From Amaranthus tricolor (taxonomy: Eukaryota; Streptophyta; Magnoliopsida; Caryophyllales; Amaranthaceae): DNA of 64,000 nt. Position 1 is the first letter of the stretch, and the number at the start of each line of letters is the position of its first letter. A program made the translations under genes and the position numbers. Positions 47,453 to 56,608 of the stretch are shown piece by piece. The stretch lies in NCBI RefSeq assembly GCF_026212465.1, contig NC_080048.1:27711559-27775558 (forward strand). The letters are read 5' to 3'. Under the pieces are notes generated by a model. The model had not been told where the DNA came from. It made no database searches and worked only from the letters and a program-made list of their open reading frames with translations.

Positions 47453-48270
47453 TGTAGCAGTACAAAACAACCACTTCGAGTTGTTCACTGCATTTCATAT
47501 TCCTCTTTGCATCTTGCTACCTGCTGCCGGTTTTAGCTTTAAAAACAATTTTCTTCACTCTTATTTACTTCAAATTTAGAATTCCTCTCATTCAACTAAA
47601 CTAATCAACTACATTCCCATCTTCTCCTTGCGTACTAGTTCATTTTCATCCTCATTTAAGGTATGAGTAAAACCCTAATTTTTTTCAATATGCAAATTGT
47701 TTTTTTGTTCATTATTGTTTTCAATTGAAGTTATAAATGCGTTGATTGTTTGTTACATTCTCTTGTTTTCATGATCTAAGCTTACATTTTACACATTTGT
47801 ATTTGAATTTTAGGATCTGGTTTGTATGCATATAAAGTGTTTGATGAAATGCTTCAATGAAAGTTTATTACTTTGTAGGGTTAGTTTAATGAGTTTTAGT
47901 ATATATTCATGGTATTTTTAGCTTTTTTATTTGAAATGAACCTTCTAATAGGTGTTTTAATACCTTAGTATCACAAATTCTTGTATTCAGATTTACACTT
48001 CCCTTACTCACAATCAACAATTAAGTGTATGTGAAATCACATGAAAAACATGTTTGTATTTGTAGAATATGGATCATTATCCCGTTATAGTGTATTGGGG
48101 TGGGGAAATCATGATATTGGTTGAAAATTGGTTGCAAATTGGTGGGAAAATCACATGAAAGATCATTATCCCGTTGAAAAACATGTTGAATTGGTTGCAA
48201 ATTTGGATAATGCGAGGGAAGTCATGATATTTATATGATTTTTATAACACTTATGTATGTAACAGCGATC

Positions 48271-50438
48271 ATGGCGATGCCGGGCCCAGTTGATCCATCA
48301 GTGCTTACGCTTCAGGCGACACACAGGAGCGTAGCTGCGTGGGAGGGCTCCACTGCCCAATTGGTTACTCGGCAGCACTACCAGGCGAGTACATTACAGT
48401 GGGAGGTGGATGACAGGGTATTAGAGGTAGTCGAACTAGCTGGTTTCAGATACATTCATAGGTTGTTGGGCGGGGGCTTAGAGCTCGATCGAGCTCTTAT
48501 CACTGCATTGGTGGAGAGGTAGAGGCCGGAGACTCATACCTTCCACCTCACAGTTGGCGAGGCAACGATCACGTTGCAAGATGTGGCAGTTATAATGGGA
48601 CTGCCCATCGAAGGTCAAGCAGTGATAGGCCGTGGAGAGGGAAATTGGCCAGCATTAGTTCATGAGCTACTAGGGGTTTGGCCTGAAAACCCCCAAGACC
48701 CCACACAGCCGAAGATCATCGTTGGATCGTCATTGAAGCTGACTTGGCTCCGAGAGCATTTTAGCGCGCTGGAGGATGACGTGGATGATGTGACGGTTGA
48801 TAGACATGCGCGAGCTTACATCTTGTACCTGTTTGGATGAATCTTGTTTCCAGACAAGAGCGGCGACTCAGTACAGTTGATCTATCTCCCTCTACTGGGA
48901 GACTTGGAGCGCATAGATGGGTACAGTTGGAGAAGTGCTACCCTAGCGTATCTGTATCGTAACTTATGTCGAGCATCTCATAAGGGTGCCAAGAACATTG
49001 GTGGCTGCTTGATGTTGTTACAGATATGGTCATGGGAGCACATTCATATAGGGAGGCCCATTATTCGGACGATTCAACCCGATGGGCAACATGATCAGGA
49101 AGACGACGCGGATGATTTTGAACCGGTGTTAGGGTCACAGCATCGGCGCGGGATGGATCCTTTAGCAGTAAGGTAGCAACACTCAACACACTAATCAAAT
49201 TCACAATTGCACTTTTTTATGATACATCAAAATTTTAAACAATGTTCATTTGTTTGCAGCTGGCTTCGCGTATATCTTTCGAGATCCCACTCCCCACATA
49301 CTCTCCTCTACTACAGAGACGCACTTGATCGACAATGAGACGAGCAGGTTATTAACATTTACTATTTGTATTAGTTATTAATAAATTTTATATATTACTG
49401 AGCATATTGATTTCTATTACAGATGACATGGCAGCCTTACACAGCGGCTAAGATGGATGCTCTACCGCACATATGTACATCGGGCCACGAGATTTGGAGA
49501 TCGCGTTGTCCACTTATTTGCTTTGACATTGTCGAGCTACATCTTCCAGATCGTGTCATGTGTCAATTCGGTTTGGAGCAGGTTATTCCGCATGCCTGTG
49601 ACACCCAACCTCAACTACATGCGATCGATCGAAGGACTGGGGACAAGAATTACGTCCTACGACATAGATCGCACGTAGATGCGTGGAATGACCGAGCATC
49701 TCATTTGGTTCGAGGAGATAACTTCACAGGTCATAGCATATGTACATGAGTTGGTACAGGCGTATCTCCATATTACGCCTAACGAACACCGCATTTGCGC
49801 AGCCAGGATCACATTACCATCCGACATCTACGTTACTGGTACGTCTTCTTTCAACACTCATAACATATAGTAATACTTTAATGTCAGTCTTTTAACAACA
49901 TAATGATAACATACAGGCTGAGCGCATCCGATCGGTGCTCATACAGTGCAATGACACGATTCAAGGGGCCGCTACATCGCCAGTTGATGTGGGGTATCGG
50001 TTATGTTCTCAGACCCTAGGCTCTATCAACGCGTCATTGACCGATGCATTGAGTCAGGCGGGGTATGAGTACCTCATACCAACTCCACCCATCATTGGCG
50101 AGGTAGATGACACATTCCACACTCCTTCTCCAAGGAGTTCAGCCCATAGAGGTAGCTCTTCCGGAGGATCCAGTTCTAGGTCCACACGAGGTCGCCAGCG
50201 TTCATCTACTCGAGGTCGGTCTTCCAGATCGCCATCGTCATCCGGTACTATGTCGCATTCGTTCCTCCAACTTCCATCACCACTCCTCCTCCACATCCAT
50301 CGCCTCTGCAAAGGATCATCACATATCAGCGTACTAGTCAACGAGGAGCTCTTGCTCTTAATGTCATTGCGGAGGTTGACGAGTTCACACCATCATCATC
50401 AACCGGTGCGCAAATGAAGAGGGGCCGAGGATTGTAGT
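48271..50438 (+). pseudogene. Plant mobile domain (PMD, MAIN-like) gene, broken
   Basis: A 5' leader exon ends cctcatttaag (47660), a leader intron ends at 48265, and the ATG at 48271 opens MAMPGPVDPSVLTLQATHRS. Coding exons: 48266-49172, 49260-49347, from 49423, and about 49918-50438. The PMD hallmarks are in order: LITALVER-stop-RPETHTFHL, GEATITLQDVAVIMGLPI, RAYILYLFG-stop-ILFPDKSGD, SWRSATLAYLYRNLCRA, IGGCLMLLQIWSWEH, YYRDALDR, WQPYTAAKMDALP and CPLICFDIVELHLPDRVMCQ, then a Ser/Arg-rich tail. PMD proteins (often named 'phosphatase 7 long form') occur in host silencing and genome-stability factors and in transposons. Lesions: TAG 48520, TGA 48838, TGA 49336, a frame change near 49690 and one near 50240. 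Splice sites look intact. Confidence 0.8.
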
Positions 50439-50652
50439 TTAACATACTTTGTATATTCTTATATGATTTAAACTTCTTGTATGACTTTTCATGATTGTAA
50501 TATATCTTCACATTATTTTCATAATTAATTTTTTCAAATCAAGTTGGTTCGTAATTGATTAATATGGAATAGATTGTATTGGATTAGTTTAATGCAGGTT
50601 GTGTTAACTATTTAGGGGAAATGAAAGAAAAAAAAAAACAGGGCACAGACCA

Positions 50653-50783
50653 AACCGCCACATGAAGTGGCGGTTTACCATGGACCAAACCGCCACATGA
50701 GATGGCGGTTTTCCTTGGACTAAACCGCCACTTCATGTGGTGGTTTAGTGCTTAAGGTAAACCGCCATCTCAAGTGACGGTTT
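50653..50783. repeat. Right cluster of 24-bp palindromes (4 copies)
   Basis: Copies at 50653-50676, 50688-50711, 50723-50746 and 50760-50783, again AACCGCCAc..TGGCGGTTT. They mirror the left cluster inside the other end of the element. Confidence 0.85.
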
Positions 50784-50931
50784 TGTCTGAAAAATTAAAA
50801 AAAAATTAATTCTCCACGTGGACGATATTGTGGGAAATATTTTCCCATTTAATGCAAAGTGGGAATATGTTTTATTTTAAGCAATATCATGGGAAAAGTT
50901 TTGAATAATTTCAAATATCTTTTGGGTTTGC

Positions 50932-51577
50932 ATATCAGAAAAATCGATGCATTAGAACTCACTTTCACAAGATTTTCAAATTAGGGGCCCCATAAGTATG
51001 ATCGTGATTCTCGTTTTCTCAAAAAAAAAATGTTAGTCGTTGAAAACTACTCCATATTCTAATTTAAAAAACATAATTTAATATAATTTAATAAAAAACA
51101 AATTTAAAACTTATAACAAAAAAAATTATTTAATTAAATTTAATTAATTTAAATAATTAGTTTAAAATTAATTAATATTAAATAAAAAATGAAAATAAAA
51201 TTGGTTTTATGTTTTAAAATTTTATTAAATTAAATTAAAAAATGTACCACAGATAAGCCATATATACAATCACATTAAGGCATTGATCACGTATACAACC
51301 ACGCTAGAAAACAAAATACATGAATTTTGATCTGATAAATATTTTTTGGCCCAAATATGGCCTATTAGATACAATTTTAAAATTGTTTTTACAAACTAAG
51401 TTTGTTTTTTTTTTTTTCTTATATTAAAAAACAAAAAAGGCGAAGCACAATGATACAAAATAACACCTTAAGTTTTCCAAGAATTCTACGAGTATTATTT
51501 TACTAAACCTATTAAGGTTAGCTATATTTAGCTTTAAATTTTTAACTTTGCCATTTACAAGCAAATGTTGTCTATCA
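50932..51577. other. AT-rich stretch, no gene
   Basis: Homopolymer-rich (aaaaaaaaa near 51021, tttttttttttt near 51407), with many aattaatt/tttaatta blocks around 51060-51240. Nothing recognised. Confidence 0.5.
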
Positions 51578-51996
<419 letters not shown>

Positions 51997-52194
51997 CTTA
52001 TGTGGACGGTTTTCTCTCTTATGTAAAATGAGAATTATTTTTGTGGAAAGAAAATATTGTTGGAATAGACTCATATATAATGAAAGATTAAATTGTATAG
52101 ATTATATTTTATGTGGATGAAATTAAAATTTTAAAAAGTCTTTTTAAAGAAAAATAAGCAAAATAATCAAAACAATAAATAAAAAATAATACAT

Positions 52195-52952
52195 TTAAGG
52201 AAAAATTACCTAGAATAATCCAACGTTTTCTTGATTTTCCTGCAATAGTTCGATCTATTGATTAACCATGAATAATTCTAACTTTATGAAGTAATAAGTG
52301 TAGAAACCTGTGCAATGCACAATTTTTTTAGCATCAACATATATAAATGTATAATATTAAAAAATAAAGCCAGAGATATTATGTAGTAGAAACAAGATTT
52401 GCAGTTATATGTACAAATTAACTTTATAGTTTTGGAATACTATATATATGTTGATGCTATAAATAAATACTAGTCAAAGATACTTTAATAATAGAGATAT
52501 TGGTCAAGAACAAATGTCATGTAATGTTTCTTTAGCAATTAAATATGTTTCATTTGGCAAAATCTCTCTTTAGTTGTGATACTTGAAATTTCCAAGTTTT
52601 TTATATAAATTTATGATTTTCTTAGAACAAACTCGAGTAACCGGATGACTTGTTATAGCAATTTAAAAAAAAAAAGATAAATTAAAGTAAAATGTTGAAA
52701 AAATTGTAAAAAAAAAGTGTTGAAATTATTTTAGAATTTTCTATGTAAATTTTAAAATTTTTTCTCTAATTTTATATTAATTTTTATTTTACTTTTTTGG
52801 TAAATTATCTAATATACCAAGTCATCTGGCTACCCGAGTTTACTCTAGGCAAATACCCCATAAAATTGAAATTTTTCATAGTTAATCAATAAGTGAGATT
52901 ATTGTAATAAAATCATAAAAACGTTGGATTATTCTAGGTAATTTTTCTTAAA
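52195..52952. mobile_element. Inverted-repeat MITE split by a later insertion
   Basis: The left arm starts ttaaggaaaaattacctaga, ataatccaacgttttc and attaaccatgaataattc. The right arm on the minus strand starts ttaagaaaaattacctagaa, taatccaacgttttt and attaactatgaaaaattt. A second pair follows: caaactcgagtaaccggatg (52628) against the minus strand of 52800-52845, taaactcgggtagccagatg. On the right the two parts are adjacent; on the left they are separated by about 330 bp. So one MITE of roughly 430 bp, with arms of about 150 bp, was split by an insertion in its left arm. Confidence 0.7.
52289..52620 (-). mobile_element. Insertion in the MITE arm, Helitron-like end
   Basis: On the minus strand it ends with a hairpin-like TGTGCATTGCACA followed by GGTTTCTACAC, resembling a Helitron 3' end with a mutated CTRR. 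An internal inverted pair tagcatcaacatatata / tatatatgttgatgcta lies at 52329-52345 and about 52445-52461. No coding sequence. Confidence 0.35.
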
Positions 52953-52991
52953 ATTAAAAATAATGCAAATTAAAAATACAATATACAAGTA

Positions 52992-53030
52992 CTAGTATAC
53001 AAACTGGTGCAATGCAGAAAGTTTGTTAGT
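52992..53030 (-). other. Possible second Helitron 3' terminus (minus strand)
   Basis: The minus strand reads ttctgcattgcaccagtttg, then tatactag, followed by T: an imperfect hairpin about 10 bp before CTAG|T, the same plan as at 46547-46585. The body would extend to the right (53.0-53.5 kb, AT-rich, no gene). Confidence 0.35.
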
Positions 53031-53537
53031 ACGAAAATAGTTATAAATAAAAATTTTAAAGAAAAGTGCAATTGCATAATATAGTGAACATGATTTGAAT
53101 AACCCATAATCACATTTTAACTTGTAAAAATGTTTTCATTATACTATGCTCTATAAAATCGTCATTTCAATTTTCATGTTCTTTTTTAGTATTGTATGAT
53201 TATATGATTTGATCGAAAAATATCTTTTTGAAAATTTACCTTTAATATTTAAAATCATAATTAATGTCATAAAATCTTTTGAGTATTAGACAATCATATT
53301 TGAACCCTTAAAAATGCTCCATTTGATAAAACTCTGTAAATTTTCCTGCCTATTTTCTATTGGTGACATGGAAACTTTTGATACTTGACATCTTATTTAA
53401 GAAAAAAATTCACTTATTAAAACATGTAATATTTGTTGATTGGCTATAAAGATATGTGATTTATTGATATACTATATATCCCTAAATAAATTTATTTTTT
53501 TTTATTCCAAATCATAAAAAGAAAATTAAAACTTGAT
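53031..53537. other. AT-rich stretch before the copia element
   Basis: No gene recognised. It may belong to the body of the minus-strand Helitron whose end lies at 52992. Confidence 0.4.
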
Positions 53538-53542
53538 TCATT
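53538..53542. repeat. Target-site duplication, left copy (tcatt)
   Basis: Matches 63985-63989 exactly, directly outside the two LTRs. Confidence 0.9.
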
Positions 53543-54737
53543 TGTTGGCTCTTAAGGTTTTGATGATGACTTCACTATTAAATAAACAAACATGTTTTAG
53601 AGATTGTTTTGTAGGTGAATATCCGATTTTGTTGAAATCGTTGATGAAGCCTATGACTTGGTTCGTGGAAGTTGTACGTGTCTTAAAATATTCAAGAAGT
53701 TAGATAAGTGTTTAGGAAGTTAAAAGTTGACAGACGGTCTACTGTTCCTAAAATGAACAATCTAACAGAAGTTGAAGCTGGAGACAGTACGTTGTTCCTA
53801 CGTAGCAGGTCTGGAGAAAAACATCGACTGGAAAATTGCAGTTATTTTATTATTCTGTTTTTAGTTGATGTAAACGGTTAAATCTTAAATTAGTTGCTTA
53901 AAGTAATTAGTAAGTTAATTGGCTAAACTATTTTTAGGTTATCTAAAAATAGCCTAAGACTTTTTCTTCTTAAGATTAAGATCTCCTATTTTTTAGGATC
54001 TTGTGTTTTAATTCCTATGCTATTTTTAGCTTAAGGAAACCGCCTCTCTCTTTGAGCAAATGACAGCCGGACGTTTACTTTTTGGCATGACCACTATCTT
54101 TTCTTTTTGAGAACGTGGAGGATAGTGGGAAGTGTGTCTAAGGTAACTGCTGGCTGTTCCCACTATAAATAGGAGGGACTATGCTCAAACCGGAAATCAA
54201 TCCAAGAGTGTCCATAAAAGGGAGATCATTTAAGAAAAATATTTTCTGTTTTTAAATACCAATTAATTTATTATATTTTTCTTAAGTAATTATTTTAATT
54301 TTTATCCTCTTGAGAATTGGCCTTGTAAGGGTTATTAAGTGATTTGTTGTAATTAGACTCATGAGAAGTCTAAGGGAATAGAGAAGTAAAACGTGAGAAG
54401 AGAAAGAGAAGGAGAAAGTAGAGAAAGAGAATTAGGCCTAGAGTAGAGAAGCTTCAAGTGAAGCAAACTATTTTATGTAATTGTATTTGATTGCCTAAAA
54501 CATAGTGAGAATTTTGAAATCCCGGGGGGTCGTGGTTTTTCTTCTTATTAGGCCAAGAAGGTTTCCACGTAAAATCTTTGTCTCCTTTTTATCTCTTGCT
54601 TTTTAAGTTTAAGCTTTATTTTGTTTGTTAAAATTTCGCAAATTAGAAGAAAAACGTAGTAAAGCTTGATACACAACAATTCACCCCCCCCCCCCCCCCC
54701 TTCTTGTTGCATTCGACCATCTTCGTGTATTTCAACA
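53543..54737 (+). repeat. 5' LTR of copia element
   Basis: Runs from TGTTGGCTCTTAAGG to GTATTTCAACA. A TATA box, cactataaataggagg, is at 54161-54175, with the transcription start expected about 30 bp on. A polycytosine run of about 18 C lies at 54685-54702; the 3' LTR has only five C there. The first bases, TGTTGG, correspond to TGGTGG in the 3' LTR. Confidence 0.93.
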
Positions 54738-54739
54738 AT

Positions 54740-54751
54740 TGGTATCAGAGC
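54740..54751 (+). other. Primer-binding site, initiator tRNA-Met
   Basis: TGGTATCAGAGC, two bases after the LTR, is the standard copia PBS complementary to the 3' end of initiator methionine tRNA. Confidence 0.93.
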
Positions 54752-54806
54752 CCTGTTCCTCATTTAATCAGGAAACTCTGAGAGCAGTATCCTGTTCCCT
54801 GGCAAG

Positions 54807-56608
54807 ATGTTGAAGATGAACGAACGCATGGAAGAAGGGTACTCTACGCAAAGGCCACCCATATTTGATGGGAAATTCTATACCTACTGGAAAAATAAGA
54901 TGGAAATTTTTATAAAGGCCGAAAATTACCAAGTATGGAGAGTAATTGAAATAGGAGATTTCGAAGTGACGACCATCAACTCCAACAACGAATCAATTCC
55001 AAAACCAATCACTGAATATGAAAAGGAAGACTTTCAAAAGATGGAGATGAACGCTCTTGCTATCAAGCTGCTTCACTGTGGTCTCGGGCCAAATGAACAT
55101 AATCGTATCATGGGTTGCAAAACGGCAAAGCAGATTTGGGACCTGCTGGAAGTTACCCATGAAGGTACCAGTGAAGTGAAGCGATCCAAGATTGACCTCC
55201 TAATGTCCAGATATGAAAGGTTCGTCATGGAACCTAGGGAGAACATTCAAGAGATGTTCACCAGGTTCACAAGTATCACGAACGAATTAGTCTCTCTTGG
55301 TAAGATCATTCCCGTTGATGAACAAGTCAGGAAAATACTGAGAAGTCTTCCACAAGATGAGCGCTGGAGAGCTAAGGTCACAGCCATCCAGGAGTCCAAA
55401 GTTTTCACCAAGTTCAATTTGGAGGAGCTGGCTGGTTCACTCATGACACACGAACTGCATTTGGGAACAGCGGACAGTTCCCGAAACAAAGGACTGGCTC
55501 TAGCAGCTGATGATAGTGAAGAATCAGAAGCTGGTGAAGAGGAAGCTGCTATGTTGGAAAATTCTTCAGGAACAGCAGATATAGAAACCAAAGAAATAAT
55601 AAGGAAAGAGGAACTGCTAGCATGAAGACAAATTTTGAATGCCACAAATGTAGAAGTACTGATCACTTCATCAAGGATTGCCCTCTATGAAAGAATGAGA
55701 AGGGCAAAGGGAAGACAAGGGAAGCTGGAAGAATGCCAAAGAAGGGAAACTTCAGAACAGATTTTCGTAAAGCAATGATCGCAGCTTGGGGTGACACTGA
55801 AAGCGAAGCTAAAACTGAAGTTCCAGTAGAGGAAGAAACTGCAAATCTATGTCTCATGGCATCTCATGAAGAGACTAAGGAAAGAGAGGTAATGTCTTCT
55901 AGTTCATCTCCTAAACATCTATTCAGTTTAAGTAAGGATAAATTAATTAAGTTATTTTTGGAAACACAAGAGAAGTTGGAAGAAAAAACAGCTAAGTGTC
56001 TCCAAATTGAGAAAGACCATAAGTTAAGTAAAGATCACATCTCATACTTAAATACTTTTAGAATCGATGTGGAAAGTAGATTTTTTGATTTGTTAGATAA
56101 GAATGTTATTTTAAAAGAGCAATTGGAGAAAATAAAGCAGGAATTCATCATTCTTAACATTGAAAAGAATCAAAACAGATTGCTAGAATTAAAATGGGAT
56201 GAAAATGATAAATCCACTCATGTGTTTAGCACGGAATTTCAAGAAATGAAATTAAAATTAGAATCATGTGAAAGGGAAAATAAGTATCTAGAATATCAAC
56301 TTAATTTAAAAGGAAAAGGGAAAATCAATGAAGTTCCCAAATGGATTCTAAATGCTAAACCAAAGAGTAAAGAAGGTCTAGGTTATGTTAAAAATAATAA
56401 AAAGAAAAAGGTCTATGTTGATCTCCCTAGTAGTAAAATCTGTTCCTTTTGTGGCAAAACTGGACACCTGAAAAATCAATGTGTAAAAAGGGAACAGCAT
56501 ACCAAAGCAAATAAAAATTATGTCGAACGCATATGGATTAAGAAATGTGATTCAAGTATTATCGACAGGGAACCCAAGGATGACTGGGTTCCTGAACCTA
56601 ACCATTAA
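54807..56608 (+). pseudogene. Copia gag, with frameshift and stops
   Basis: ATG at 54807 opens a 272-codon frame: PPIFDGKFYTYWKNKMEIFI (gag N-terminus), AKQIWDLLEVTHEGT, IDLLMSRYERFVMEPRENIQ and VRKILRSLPQDERWRAKVTA (UBN2 core). Near 55590-55610 the frame shifts by two, after which comes a zinc knuckle CHKCRSTDHFIKDC (CX2CX4HX4C), then TGA at 55688. The frame then continues with KEREVMSSSSSPKHLFSLSK and a long Lys/Glu-rich helix-like stretch (LETQEKLEEKTAKCLQIEKD), to a second knuckle CSFCGKTGHLKNQC and TAA at 56606. Gag forms the particle that packages element RNA. The first two breaks disrupt this copy; the final TAA lies exactly between gag and pol, in the same frame. Confidence 0.85.

Larger units (their letters stand above)
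47151..50931 (+). mobile_element. TIR element carrying a PMD gene, no transposase
   Basis: The flanking segments are inverted copies: tgaaatgggaaactatttcc + cacattaccgtccatgta on the left (47238-47276), against the minus strand of the right side, ttaaatgggaaaatatttcc + cacaatatcgtccacgtg (to 50815). The similarity carries on outward for about 100 bp (gcaaaatgagaatt / gcaaagtgggaat; caatattct / caatatcat). Just inside each end is a cluster of 24-bp palindromes. The interior holds only the PMD gene. Long inverted repeats plus a captured or resident gene fit a MULE-type element. The outermost bases and a target duplication could not be fixed. Confidence 0.55.

Noticed and set aside
48271..50438. 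Functional protein phosphatase 7 long-form gene
   Set aside because: There is no phosphatase domain. The name in databases comes from fused proteins; this is a PMD-only gene with three stops and frame changes.
47085..50990. Direct repeat outside the PMD element as a target duplication
   Set aside because: The two segments are about 50-60 bp, imperfect, and far longer than any transposon target duplication. They may be coincidence or remains of an older duplication.
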